In this document: in pieces, positions 1-9,067 of the stretch
Layout of the letters: each line of letters opens with the position of its first letter
Numbering within the stretch: the first letter of the stretch is position 1
Source: Clostridiales bacterium
GTDB taxonomy: Bacteria; Bacillota; Clostridia; Lachnospirales; Lachnospiraceae
Reading direction: 5' to 3'
NCBI GenBank assembly: GCA_021202925.1
Contig: JAJQCD010000009.1
Location: 28,747 to 92,746, forward strand
DNA: 64,000 nucleotides
Made by a program: the position numbers and the translations under genes
Notes under the pieces: generated by a model
Told to the model about the DNA's origin: nothing
Seen by the model: the letters and a program-made list of their open reading frames with translations, nothing else
Database searches by the model: none

Positions 1-556
1 TCGCCGTCTCCGCACCGCCCTCGCCCAGAAGCGGAAGCAGATCCTTCTGCGCATTGTATGCATACCCGTCATTTACCTGACGGTTCATGTGAATCGCCAG
101 ATTCGGAATCATCATCAGATCCCGGTCTACATTCACCAGCTGCGAACGCACGCCCTCCGGCGTCCGCAGCACGATCCGCCCCGCCACCGAAAGCGGCCGG
201 TCGAGCCAGGGCGCGCAGAGCATCCCGCCATACTTCTCCACATTCAGCTTCAGATACCGCTTCTCCACCTCGATTTCCGCGTTCGTCTTCACCCGAAACG
301 CAGGAGAATCGCTGTGGCTCGCCATCACCTGAAAGCCCACAAAATCACGCTTCGGAATGAAAAAGGCGATCAGCGCCGACTCATTGCGTGTGACATAATA
401 TCCCTGCCCGGCCTGAAGGCGCCAGCTTTCCCCCTCGAACAGCTTTGTGTAGCCTGCCCGTTCCAGTCTGTCCTGCATATTTGCCGACGCATGAAACGCC
501 GTCGGACTCGCATCCAGGAAACTCAGCAGTTCCCTGTTGATTTCATCAAAATTCAT
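1..556 (-). CDS. M18 family aminopeptidase, N-terminal part (cut by window edge)
   Basis: Cytoplasmic zinc aminopeptidase of peptidase family M18, which trims N-terminal residues from peptides. The first 185 codons are visible; the rest lies beyond base 1. The family HSDSP metal-ligand motif starts at His81, inside ASHSDSPAFRVK, and the stretch NLAIHMNRQVNDG near residue 152 is also typical of the family. The ATG at 556 is preceded by a GAGG-type ribosome site about 8 bases away. No neighbour suggests a special role. Family assignment is firm; substrate preference cannot be judged from the fragment. Confidence 0.9.
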   Translation of the reverse strand, partial: MNFDEINRELLSFLDASPTAFHASANMQDRLERAGYTKLFEGESWRLQAGQGYYVTRNESALIAFFIPKRDFVGFQVMASHSDSPAFRVKTNAEIEVEKRYLKLNVEKYGGMLCAPWLDRPLSVAGRIVLRTPEGVRSQLVNVDRDLMMIPNLAIHMNRQVNDGYAYNAQKDLLPLLGEGGAETA

Positions 557-642
557 TTTTCCATCCTCATCTTTTTTCTGCTTTTCCTGGTCTGCGGTCT
601 CCAGTATAGCATATTCGTTTTCATTTTTCCACCCGCAGCCAT

Positions 643-1713
643 TCAATTTCGTCCACCGTTCAGAAGCCTCCAGAGGAGTGGAACCCGGCGCTTCAGAATT
701 CGCGCCAGACATGTGCTGACTGCCAATGCCAGAAACGGCATCAGCAGATACAACGCAAACGGCTCCCAGCCCGTCGCCGGAATCAGCCTGGCGCCGGCCT
801 TATTGATCAGGCGGACAATCGCAAAATGAACCGCATACAGGAAGAAATTGTTCCTCATAAAATCCCGCGTCCTGGGCAGCCGTTCCCCCGGCACCGCCAG
901 CCATAACCCACTCACGGCCAGCACGCGGCACGACACAAAACCTGGCACATACGCGAAACGCAGTCCGCACCAGTATGTGAGCACTGCCAGAAGAAGCATC
1001 GCCGCTCCGATCATCCCGCTCCCCCGGCTTCCCGCCTGCTCCGCAACCGGTATCCCGCCACGTTTCTCCCGGGCAGCCCCTCCGCCAAGCGCGACCGCAG
1101 CCGCCGTCGCGTAATACACCAGCGCATCCTCATTGAGAAGCGGCAGATTTACGTTCATCAACACCAGGCACCAGGCCACGAACAGAAACAGCCACCGACT
1201 CCAGCACCGCTTCAGCACCGGATACAGAAGCGGCGCCAGCAAAATCAGCAAAATCAGCTGATACAGATACCAGAAGACATAATTGTAAGTATAATGAAGC
1301 ACTGCATCCACCGCTGACTCGACGGTAAACGGAATCGTCCCCTTCCCGACCACATCACGAACCCAGGGCAGCCGGCTCGCAACCACATATCCCAGATAAT
1401 ACAGAAAATTCCACAGAATATAAGGAACGAGTACGCTTCGAATCCGGCGTCTCCATTTGCCCGCAAGCGTATCCCGCCATTCCTCTCCCGATCCAAAATT
1501 CCGATAAAACAGATATCCGGATATCATGAAAAATCCCGGCACCGCGACCTGCCCCAGCAGATCGCCGATCGCGTGCTCTGCCCGGTATACCTGTTCCATC
1601 CCCTCTGTCATGCCCAGAAACAGCTGCGCATTATACGAATGCTGCCAGATCACCAGGAGACTGAACGCAAACGAAAACCAGGTCACCTTGTTGCGAAACT
1701 GCTTCTCATTCAC
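643..1713 (-). CDS. Acyltransferase-3 family membrane protein
   Basis: A 356-residue integral membrane protein with about ten hydrophobic segments, resembling the acyltransferase 3 (OafA/YrhL-like) family that moves acyl groups onto sugars, cell-wall polymers or other small acceptors. The family pattern is seen in the first helix with a conserved-type His at 25 and in the early motif PGFFMISGYLFYRNF around residue 60-75. The acceptor is unknown and no glycan genes lie nearby. A purine-rich GGGAGGGG lies rather far (about 15 bases) before the ATG. It follows the GntR gene on the same strand and may be read from it. Confidence 0.75.
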   Translation of the reverse strand: MNEKQFRNKVTWFSFAFSLLVIWQHSYNAQLFLGMTEGMEQVYRAEHAIGDLLGQVAVPGFFMISGYLFYRNFGSGEEWRDTLAGKWRRRIRSVLVPYILWNFLYYLGYVVASRLPWVRDVVGKGTIPFTVESAVDAVLHYTYNYVFWYLYQLILLILLAPLLYPVLKRCWSRWLFLFVAWCLVLMNVNLPLLNEDALVYYATAAAVALGGGAAREKRGGIPVAEQAGSRGSGMIGAAMLLLAVLTYWCGLRFAYVPGFVSCRVLAVSGLWLAVPGERLPRTRDFMRNNFFLYAVHFAIVRLINKAGARLIPATGWEPFALYLLMPFLALAVSTCLARILKRRVPLLWRLLNGGRN

Positions 1714-1794
1714 CGTCTGGTCCCCCTCCCTGTTCCCGATTATGCCATGATCGGTTTTCTTCCATTCCGGGCAATGACGTCAATGCGTTCAACG

Positions 1795-2496
1795 TCACAG
1801 CAGGAAATCCCAGGAGAACATATTTTCACTGCCCTGCTCCTTCATCAGCCAGTCAAGTGTCTTCATATAATGTTCCGATATCGCCCTGCAAATGACATGA
1901 GTCTCTCCGGTATAGCAGGCATCCATGATCTCCTTATGGAGCAGATGCTGACGTGACGCCACAACCCCTCTGTCCAGATCCTGACCGTACCCGGTCAGGA
2001 TATTCCCATAACTCAGCTGATTCCAGGCATGATACAGCCGGGGCATGTTTACCATACGCACCAGTTCTCCGTGAAATTCGTTGTCGCATAAAAATACCGC
2101 TTCATAATGCTCTGCGTCGAGTCCTTTCATGCGTTCCAGGACCGTTTCCATGCGCCCGATCGTTTCCGCAGGCACCTTCCCGTCCAACAGTTTTACCGCC
2201 ATCGTCTCATAACCGGTTTTCATGAGATAGATTTCGTAAGTGTCCTCTATGGTGATCGTTTTCACAGAACATCCCACATTTCTTGTATACTCGATCAGCC
2301 CCTCATTCTCCAGCTGGCGCAACGCCTCCCGAATCGGTCCCCGGCTTGCCTCAAATTCCTTTGCCATCTCCGCCTCGATGATCCGATCACCCGGCTTCAG
2401 CTCCTGACTGATGATTTTCATGCGTATGGCGTCCGTAACATTCTCCCGCAGTGTGCGATATCCAGTCTTTCCCATCATTTCCCTCTGTCCTGACAA
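1795..2496 (-). CDS. GntR family transcriptional regulator, FCD (FadR-type) domain
   Basis: A 233-residue DNA-binding regulator. Residues about 12-80 form the GntR winged helix (ASRGPIREALRQLENEGLI), and about 90-220 form the all-helical FCD ligand domain. The FCD metal site is visible as the D-x3-H of CDNEFHGELV, the His of RQHLLHKEI and the His of SEHYMKTL, so it probably binds a carboxylate effector through a metal. It sits downstream of an amino-acid permease on the same strand, which itself diverges from iorA-iorB-paaK. The natural inference is that it controls that permease/aryl-pyruvate locus. The ligand is not known. Confidence 0.85.
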   Translation of the reverse strand: MSGQREMMGKTGYRTLRENVTDAIRMKIISQELKPGDRIIEAEMAKEFEASRGPIREALRQLENEGLIEYTRNVGCSVKTITIEDTYEIYLMKTGYETMAVKLLDGKVPAETIGRMETVLERMKGLDAEHYEAVFLCDNEFHGELVRMVNMPRLYHAWNQLSYGNILTGYGQDLDRGVVASRQHLLHKEIMDACYTGETHVICRAISEHYMKTLDWLMKEQGSENMFSWDFLL

Positions 2497-2714
2497 ACAT
2501 CCCTCATATGGGATCTCACCTCATCTTCCGCCATCTGAATCCTTACGAAGATATTGGCAGCGGTTCCGGACGTCGTCTTCCCACGCAACCCGAATCGCTG
2601 CCAATATTATATCATGAACTTCGTTCATGATCGACATTCGCCGTTCGCCGCGAGTGAGCAAGCTCCCTCGGGCTCACTTGCGCTCATTATATCATAAAGG
2701 TAACCCGAGGTAAA
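2497..2714 (-). promoter_or_regulatory. Promoter and structured leader of the GntR gene
   Basis: On the minus strand TTTACC (2714-2709) and TATAAT (2691-2686) are 17 bp apart, and the -10 is also an extended TGA-TATAAT. A second extended -10, TGATATAAT, lies at 2614-2606. The transcript would carry three inverted repeats: 2653-2659 with 2672-2678, 2611-2619 with 2623-2631 (ATCATGAAC, 3-nt loop, GTTCATGAT), and 2551-2562 with 2596-2607 (a perfect 12-bp stem, ATATTGGCAGCG). None is followed by a T-run, so they look like operator or leader structures rather than terminators. Confidence 0.45.
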
Positions 2715-4163
2715 TTATCCGGACACTTTTTTTCTTTCATTTTCTGCCAGCTTCGGCATGATCAGCCCCAGAGCAGTCAGCACAATCGGCGTAATGACAT
2801 TCAGGGCGAAAGTGAACAGATCGCTGCTGTACATTCCCATGATACAGCAGACCGCGGTGATCAGAAAACACCAGCCACCAAAGAACTTCGCCGTCTTCTG
2901 ACTCCTGACAAAACGATATTCCGCCGGGAAACGATTCAACGACTTTCTGAGCGCCAGATAAGCGACGAAAACCCACAGATACCGCAGCGGCATACACACG
3001 GAATTCAGCTTCGTCAGCTGCTGCAGCACCGCGGCAGCGCCCGGAACAAATGACTGGATCAGGATGATTGCGCCCGACAGAACCATCACCAGAAGAATCC
3101 CGTTGCTGTATGCCCCATATTCGTTTTTCCGGCGCAGTTTCGAAGGAATGAAATCCTTTGTCTTCTCGTTATCCAGAAGCATGCGAAGCGGAGCGTCAAT
3201 ACTCAGAATCAAAACGGCAAACTGGCTGATCATATTGCAGATCGCGTAAACGATCAGGAACAGATCTCCTACATGATAGTACTCTCCGATTTTCTGAAAC
3301 GCCCAGTAGGATCCGTTTGCCGCATAAGAGTTAAACGATTCCCGGCTCTCGTTGATCACTGCCGGATCAAACATCCGCCCCATGGCAATGCTGCCGAGCA
3401 TGGCGCATCCCAGCACCATCACCGCCATGGCAATGATTCCCTTTGGAAAATTCCGGCTCGGTTCCTCCATCTTATTGACATACGGCGAAACCTTCTCGCA
3501 TCCTCCTACGGCAAACACCAGAATCGAAAGCGAGGTAAAATATCCGAGATTGAAATTCGGAATCAGGTTTTTCAGACTCAAATCCATTGTCACATATTCG
3601 GCGTCCGGATTGACGGCCGGTGCGGCGAGCATCATCAGAATATACAAAAATGACATCACGAACATGCTTGTTCCCGCCACTGTAAGAATCTTCTTCAGCG
3701 GATTAATCCCCCGGCTGGCAATCAGACAGCCAATCAGAAACACAGCCAGCGTCCCCAGCTGTATGTACAGCGTCGGAAAAGAATCATACGTCTCCGCATT
3801 GCGGAATACCGTCCAGCTTAACGCCTTTAAAAATCCGCTTCCCTTACTCGCAATATAGGTAATGTGACACGCCCAGTAGGTCCAGCCCGCATAATACGCA
3901 AGCTTCGGGCCGGTTGTCTCATAGATCCATGCATTCACACCGCTTCCGCTGTTCTTAAACGCAGAGCCAAGTTCTCCTACCATCAGGGCATACGGAATAA
4001 AATACAGCGCAAACATCAGAATCCAGCTGAATATAACCTGAATTCCATTAAAATAGACATACCCGTTCACCACATTGCCGAACCCCCACACAGTGGAAAA
4101 CGCCATGAAGGCAAGACCATACCATTTGATCTTTTCCGCCTTCGAGTTCCTTTCTTCTGACAT
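2715..4163 (-). CDS. APC superfamily amino acid permease
   Basis: A 482-residue transporter of the amino acid-polyamine-organocation superfamily with about twelve hydrophobic segments. Features seen are the first helix FSTVWGFGNVVNGY, the helix-3 region AYYAGWTYWACHITYIASKG and FAVGGCEKVSPYVNKMEEPSRNFPKGI, which matches the glutamate/GABA antiporter-like branch. Substrate is unknown. Placed head-to-head with iorA-iorB-paaK and followed by a GntR regulator, it may import aromatic or branched amino acids whose keto acids feed IorAB. Its own promoter overlaps the 30-bp palindrome at 4272-4301. Confidence 0.85.
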   Translation of the reverse strand: MSEERNSKAEKIKWYGLAFMAFSTVWGFGNVVNGYVYFNGIQVIFSWILMFALYFIPYALMVGELGSAFKNSGSGVNAWIYETTGPKLAYYAGWTYWACHITYIASKGSGFLKALSWTVFRNAETYDSFPTLYIQLGTLAVFLIGCLIASRGINPLKKILTVAGTSMFVMSFLYILMMLAAPAVNPDAEYVTMDLSLKNLIPNFNLGYFTSLSILVFAVGGCEKVSPYVNKMEEPSRNFPKGIIAMAVMVLGCAMLGSIAMGRMFDPAVINESRESFNSYAANGSYWAFQKIGEYYHVGDLFLIVYAICNMISQFAVLILSIDAPLRMLLDNEKTKDFIPSKLRRKNEYGAYSNGILLVMVLSGAIILIQSFVPGAAAVLQQLTKLNSVCMPLRYLWVFVAYLALRKSLNRFPAEYRFVRSQKTAKFFGGWCFLITAVCCIMGMYSSDLFTFALNVITPIVLTALGLIMPKLAENERKKVSG

Positions 4164-4245
4164 GCTTTTCGTCCTCCTCCTTCATTTTTCAGCCAGATTG
4201 TCAGATATTCTCTGCACGATTTTCCATGGCTGTCCTGTCTTCCTC

Positions 4246-4274
4246 ATTTTAAATCATTTTTCGTCGAATGTAAA
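4246..4274 (-). promoter_or_regulatory. Promoter of the amino acid permease
   Basis: On the minus strand TTTACA (4274-4269) and TAAAAT (4251-4246) are 17 bp apart, upstream of the permease start at 4163. The -35 box sits on the edge of the palindrome at 4272-4301, so a bound regulator would compete with polymerase. Confidence 0.55.
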
Positions 4275-4301
4275 TTGTAAATTGTTGACAATCTACAATT
4301 T
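4272..4301. promoter_or_regulatory. 30-bp palindromic operator between permease and iorA
   Basis: Arms 4272-4285 (AAATTGTAAATTGT) and 4288-4301 (ACAATCTACAATTT) match in 13 of 14 positions around a 2-bp centre. It lies in the divergent region and overlaps the permease -35. The core ATTGTTGACAAT fits the symmetric sites that GntR/FCD dimers use. That the GntR at 1795-2496 binds here is inference. Confidence 0.5.
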
Positions 4302-4392
4302 GTTGGCCAAAAAACACCCGGTTTTCTCTCTGTTTCCATACCCCACCTGTCCGTTTTGTCTGCAATCCGCTTACATTTTATCCAAACCCGGA

Positions 4393-4421
4393 TTGAAAAA
4401 ACAGTTTGAATATGTCATAAT
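4393..4421 (+). promoter_or_regulatory. Promoter of iorA-iorB-paaK
   Basis: TTGAAA (4393-4398) and CATAAT (4416-4421) are separated by 17 bp, ending about 69 bases before the iorA ATG. This predicts a start near 4428 and a leader of about 60 nt. Confidence 0.6.
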
Positions 4422-4489
4422 AAAGTATCTGATTGCGGAACGATTGCAGATACAGGATTGTTGTTACAAACAGGAAGGAAGTACAGGAT

Positions 4490-6319
4490 ATGCACAGAGA
4501 ATTTGTGATGGGGAACGAGGCAATCGCCCTCGGTGCGCTTGCCGCAGGCGTCAATCTCGTTGCCGGATACCCCGGGACACCCTCGACAGAGGTGCTGGAG
4601 ACGGTCTCCGCACGCCGGACGGAGGCGACCTATGTGGAGTGGTCGGTAAATGAAAAAGCCGGCATGGAAGTGGCAGCCGGAGCGGCATACGCCGGAGCGA
4701 GGTCAATGGTGACCATGAAACAGGTCGGCCTCAACGTAGCCTCCGATCCGCTGATGAGTCTTGCCTACATCGGTGTGAAGGGCGGCATGGTCGTAATGGT
4801 GGCGGACGACCCCGGGCCGATTTCCTCACAGACAGAACAGGATACACGCACCTTCGCCGCTTATTCCAAGCTGCCGGTCTTCGATCCGACCGGCGTGCAG
4901 GAAGCCTACGATATGATACAGGAAGCCTTTGCTTTCTCAGAGAAGCATCACACGCCGGTGCTGTTCCGGCCAACGACACGAATCTGCCACGGCTACGCGA
5001 GCATTGACGTGAAAGACCCGGAAGATTATGTCCGCAACAACCCGGAGGGCTTTGTCAAGGGACCGAACTGGGTCATCTTCCCGCGGCTTTCCTTTGCCAA
5101 CCATAAGAAGATCGAGGAGCGAAATGTCGCCATCGGCGAGGAGTTTTCCTCCTATGCCCGCAACGTGCTCCTGCCGGCGAGCGGAACCTTTTCGGGCTGC
5201 CGCAAAGGAATCGCGACCCATGGCATCAGCTTTGACTACACGATGGAGAATCTGGAGCAGGGGAATTCTCCCAGACTGCTGAAGATCGTTACACCATTCC
5301 CCTTCCCGGAGCAGCTTGCCGTCGAATTTCTGAACGGTCTCGACGAAGTGCTCTGTATCGAGGAGCTCGATCCGGTGATTGAACGGGCACTCATCTATGT
5401 GTGTGGCAAGTACCATCTGAACGTAAAGATCTGCGGCAAACTGACCGGGCATGTCGCCTCCTCCGGAGAGAATTCGATCGAGTCAGTCGCGGCCTCCCTG
5501 AAGAAATTTTTCGGCAGCGCCTTCGCAAAGACGGACATCATTGACATCTCCGACGCGCCGCCTCTGCCGGTCCGGCCACCGGTACTCTGTGCCGGCTGTC
5601 CGCACCGCGCTGCATTCTATGCGGTGAAATGCGCCGCCAAAGGACAGAAAGCGCTCTACAGTGGCGACATCGGCTGCTACACGCTGGGCAACGCCATGCC
5701 CCTCGATATGACGGACACCTGTCTCTGCATGGGAGCCGGTATCACGCTGGCGCAGGGAATCGGCCGCATCGAACCGGATACCCTGTGCTTCTCCTTCACC
5801 GGCGACTCCACCTTCTTCGCGTCCGGCATGACCGGCATCGTCAATGCCTTTTACAATCAGGCCAATATGACAGCCGTGATTCTGGACAATTCCACCACAG
5901 CCATGACCGGACACCAGCCGCATCCCGGAACCGGTAAGACCATGATGGGAGAGATTGTAGAAAAGGTCAGCATTGAAAAGGTTCTTCACGCCATCGGCCT
6001 TGAGACCGTGGAGACGGTAAACCCACTTGATCTGCCGCTCGCCATTGAGACCGTGAAACGCGTCAGCGCGCAGCCAGGCGTCAAGGCAATCATCTTCCGC
6101 TCTCCCTGTGTCGCTATCACCAGACCAAAGGGCTGCGCCGCGATCGACCCGGATGCCTGCATCAACTGCAAGCGGTGCATCCGCGAACTCGGCTGCCCCG
6201 GCATTGTCCTCGATGGCGGAACCGTTGCCATCGATCCGTCACTCTGCACGGGATGCGGACTGTGTGCCCAGGTTTGCCCGGTTCACGCCATTGAGAACGG
6301 AGGTGTTCAGAATGAGTAA
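4490..6319 (+). CDS. iorA: Indolepyruvate:ferredoxin oxidoreductase, alpha subunit
   Basis: Catalytic subunit of the oxygen-sensitive enzyme that decarboxylates aryl-pyruvates (from Trp, Phe, Tyr) to aryl-acetyl-CoA while reducing ferredoxin. It is 609 residues when started at the ATG at 4490, which follows AGGAAGGAAG; an earlier in-frame start at 4433 has no comparable site. The N-terminal pyrimidine-binding domain carries AGYPGTPSTE (24-34). The thiamine diphosphate part has CAGCPHR (367-373), GDIGCYTLG (392-400) and TGDST...DNST (437-469). The C-terminal ferredoxin domain has two 4Fe-4S sets, Cys557/560/563/569 and Cys586/589/592/596. It overlaps iorB by 8 bp. Confidence 0.96.
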   Translation: MHREFVMGNEAIALGALAAGVNLVAGYPGTPSTEVLETVSARRTEATYVEWSVNEKAGMEVAAGAAYAGARSMVTMKQVGLNVASDPLMSLAYIGVKGGMVVMVADDPGPISSQTEQDTRTFAAYSKLPVFDPTGVQEAYDMIQEAFAFSEKHHTPVLFRPTTRICHGYASIDVKDPEDYVRNNPEGFVKGPNWVIFPRLSFANHKKIEERNVAIGEEFSSYARNVLLPASGTFSGCRKGIATHGISFDYTMENLEQGNSPRLLKIVTPFPFPEQLAVEFLNGLDEVLCIEELDPVIERALIYVCGKYHLNVKICGKLTGHVASSGENSIESVAASLKKFFGSAFAKTDIIDISDAPPLPVRPPVLCAGCPHRAAFYAVKCAAKGQKALYSGDIGCYTLGNAMPLDMTDTCLCMGAGITLAQGIGRIEPDTLCFSFTGDSTFFASGMTGIVNAFYNQANMTAVILDNSTTAMTGHQPHPGTGKTMMGEIVEKVSIEKVLHAIGLETVETVNPLDLPLAIETVKRVSAQPGVKAIIFRSPCVAITRPKGCAAIDPDACINCKRCIRELGCPGIVLDGGTVAIDPSLCTGCGLCAQVCPVHAIENGGVQNE

Positions 6320-6914
6320 GAATGTTTTGCTTTGCGGAGTCGGCGGCCAGGGAACCGTCCTCTCGTCCAAACTCCTGGCAGCTGCCGCGATGGCAAAGGG
6401 TATCCCCGTGCTCACCGCGGAGACCATCGGCATGGCGCAGCGCGGCGGCAGCGTGACGAGCCATCTGCGAATGGGAGAAAACATGTACTCCCCCCTGATT
6501 GGGAAGGGACAGGCAGACCTTCTGCTCGCCTTTGAACCAGGGGAAGCCGTGCGAAACCTTCCCTACCTGAAAAAAGGAGGCATCGTCGTCACAAACACGC
6601 GGCCGGTACGCCCGGTAACAGGGACGCTCACCGGTGTGGACTACACCGGCATGGAGATGGTCGACTTCCTGAAGGCCAAAGCAAGGCGGGTCATTGTCGT
6701 GGACGGCGACCAGGCAGCCGCAGATCTGAGCTCTTCCAGAGTGCTCAACGTCGTCCTGCTGGGCGCGGCAGTCGAAAGCGGCGTTCTGGCAATCACCAAA
6801 GAGGATATCAGGGCTGCGATCCTTGCAAAGATTGCGCCGCGATTCCACGAACTGAATATGCGGGCCATCGATTACATCAAAACAGAGGAGAATGAAAACC
6901 ATGAAGATCAATGA
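6312..6914 (+). CDS. iorB: Indolepyruvate:ferredoxin oxidoreductase, beta subunit
   Basis: The 200-residue small subunit completes the IorAB enzyme. It belongs to the pyruvate/ketoisovalerate oxidoreductase gamma-type fold, seen in LLCGVGGQGTVLSSKLL (6-22) and AETIGMAQRGGSVTSHLR (near 40). The ATG at 6312 overlaps the end of iorA, which explains tight coupling; an upstream in-frame extension inside iorA has no ribosome site and is rejected. The 3' end overlaps the next gene, paaK. With IorA it yields phenylacetyl-, hydroxyphenylacetyl- or indoleacetyl-CoA. Confidence 0.95.
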   Translation: MSKNVLLCGVGGQGTVLSSKLLAAAAMAKGIPVLTAETIGMAQRGGSVTSHLRMGENMYSPLIGKGQADLLLAFEPGEAVRNLPYLKKGGIVVTNTRPVRPVTGTLTGVDYTGMEMVDFLKAKARRVIVVDGDQAAADLSSSRVLNVVLLGAAVESGVLAITKEDIRAAILAKIAPRFHELNMRAIDYIKTEENENHEDQ

Positions 6915-8136
6915 AACACAGATTGCGCAGGTGAACGACCGGATCGCCGCGCTTCGGAAAGCAGATAATTTTTACGGAAAAAAACTGAAAGCACTCGGTA
7001 TTACGGAAATCCACACCGCAGAGGAGTTTGAGTCTCTCCCATTCTCGGAGAAGGCCGATCTGCGCGAAGCGTACCCGCTCGGCCTGATGACCGTCCCGGA
7101 GGAAGAGATCGTCCGCATTCACTCTTCTTCCGGCACGACCGGGACGCCTGTCGTCATTCCCTACACCGCAAAAGACGTCGCTGACTGGGCAACCATGTTC
7201 GCACGTTGCTATGAGACCGCCGGCATTACAAAAGAAGACCGGATTCAGATCACGCCCGCCTATGGACTCTGGACCGCCGGCATCGGTTTCCAGGCCGGCG
7301 TAGAAAAGCTGGGGGCAATGGCCATTCCGATGGGTCCCGGCAACACCGACAAACAGCTTCAGTTCATGCAGGACATGAAATCCACCGTGATCTGCGCGAC
7401 CTCCTCCTATGCTCTCCTTCTCGCAGAAGAAGTAGAAAAGAGAGGACTCAAGGACAAAATTTACCTGAAAAAGGGCGTCATCGGCTCAGAGCGCTGGGGC
7501 GCAAAGATGCGGCAGCGGATCCAGTCCATCCTCGGCATCGAGCTGTACGACATCTACGGTCTGACCGAAATCTATGGCCCCGGCATCGGCGTCAACTGTA
7601 AATACGATACCGGCATGCATTACTGGGATGATTATATTTACATTGAAATCATCGACCCCACCACCTTAAAGCCCGTACCGGACGGCGAAGAAGGCGAAAT
7701 CGTCATCACGACACTGGTCAAGGAAGGCGCGCCGCTGATCCGTTACCGCACACACGACATCAGCCGCATCATGCCAGGCGAATGCCCGTGCGGACGCTCC
7801 TATCCACGTCTCGACACCATCGTCGGCCGCTCGGACGATATGATGAAGATCAAGGGCGTCAATGTATTCCCGGCTCAGATCGAAGAGATTCTGCGCACCT
7901 TCCCGGAGGTATCCAGCGAATACCAGATCCGTATTTCCCATCTCGACGGCAAAGACACGATGCGTCTCTATGTCGAGACGACCGGCAATATCGATTTTGC
8001 AGACCTCGGGGAGCGCATCGCCGCAAAGGTGAAGAGCAAAATCGGTTTCACGCCGATTGTCAAGGTCGTCGAAATCGGCCTGCTTCCGAGAAGCGAGAAG
8101 AAGACCAAACGCGTCATCGACGAGAGATACGACTAA
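6901..8136 (+). CDS. paaK: Phenylacetate-CoA ligase
   Basis: AMP-forming aryl-acetate:CoA ligase of 411 residues, the usual length for anaerobic PaaK. Seen are the ATP-binding loop HSSSGTTGTPVV, the motif YGLTEIYGPG and the C-terminal RSDDMMKIKGVNVFP with a catalytic-type lysine. The start at 6901 sits 10 bases after GAGGAG; the ATG at 6892 is only one base from it, so 6901 is preferred. It overlaps the iorB stop. Beside iorAB the ligase may run towards aryl-acetate plus ATP to harvest energy, as proposed for this gene pairing in anaerobes, or activate external aryl acids. Direction in this organism is not shown by sequence. Confidence 0.93.
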   Translation: MKINETQIAQVNDRIAALRKADNFYGKKLKALGITEIHTAEEFESLPFSEKADLREAYPLGLMTVPEEEIVRIHSSSGTTGTPVVIPYTAKDVADWATMFARCYETAGITKEDRIQITPAYGLWTAGIGFQAGVEKLGAMAIPMGPGNTDKQLQFMQDMKSTVICATSSYALLLAEEVEKRGLKDKIYLKKGVIGSERWGAKMRQRIQSILGIELYDIYGLTEIYGPGIGVNCKYDTGMHYWDDYIYIEIIDPTTLKPVPDGEEGEIVITTLVKEGAPLIRYRTHDISRIMPGECPCGRSYPRLDTIVGRSDDMMKIKGVNVFPAQIEEILRTFPEVSSEYQIRISHLDGKDTMRLYVETTGNIDFADLGERIAAKVKSKIGFTPIVKVVEIGLLPRSEKKTKRVIDERYD

Positions 8137-8156
8137 ATGACAGCATAACGCGCATA

Positions 8157-8197
8157 GAAAAGGGGGCGTTGCGGATCTGCCGCGGCACTCCCTTTTC
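8157..8197 (+). terminator. Hairpin after paaK, probable terminator
   Basis: GAAAAGGG (8157-8164) pairs with CCCTTTTC (8190-8197), with a partly paired GC-rich interior helped by G-U pairs. The T-run after it is short, so strength is uncertain. Confidence 0.45.
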
Positions 8198-8235
8198 AGA
8201 GTAGCACTAAAACGCAAGCAGCCGACATAAAATAA

Positions 8236-8910
<675 letters not shown>

Positions 8911-8944
8911 AGAAGGAGCATGATCGACCAGGTACCGACGGAAT

Positions 8945-9043
8945 AAACGGACAAAATCAGCCTTATAAAGCATGGAAAAACGGACAAATTTGAGTAAAAA
9001 TATATTGTAAAAACGGACATCTGAGGATATACTGTAATCAGAA
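8945..9043 (+). repeat. Three AAACGGACA repeats at exact 33-bp period
   Basis: AAACGGACA occurs at 8945-8953, 8978-8986 and 9011-9019, each 33 bp apart. The second and third units also share TATATTGTAA / TATACTGTAA at their ends. The array ends just before the ATPase gene, and the third copy lies inside its promoter spacer. Three helically phased copies suggest a protein-binding array. Confidence 0.6.
9005..9033 (+). promoter_or_regulatory. Promoter of the ATPase gene
   Basis: TTGTAA (9005-9010) and TATACT (9028-9033) are 17 bp apart. The ribosome site AGGAGG follows shortly before the ATG at 9068. The third AAACGGACA repeat lies in the spacer. Confidence 0.5.
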
Positions 9044-9067
9044 AACGTATTCCTCAGGAGGTTCTGT

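Noticed and set aside
4284..4289. TTGACA inside the 30-bp palindrome as a -35 for iorA
   Set aside because: The sequence 17 bp downstream (CCAAAA) is not a -10. The pair TTGAAA and CATAAT at 4393-4421 is far better.
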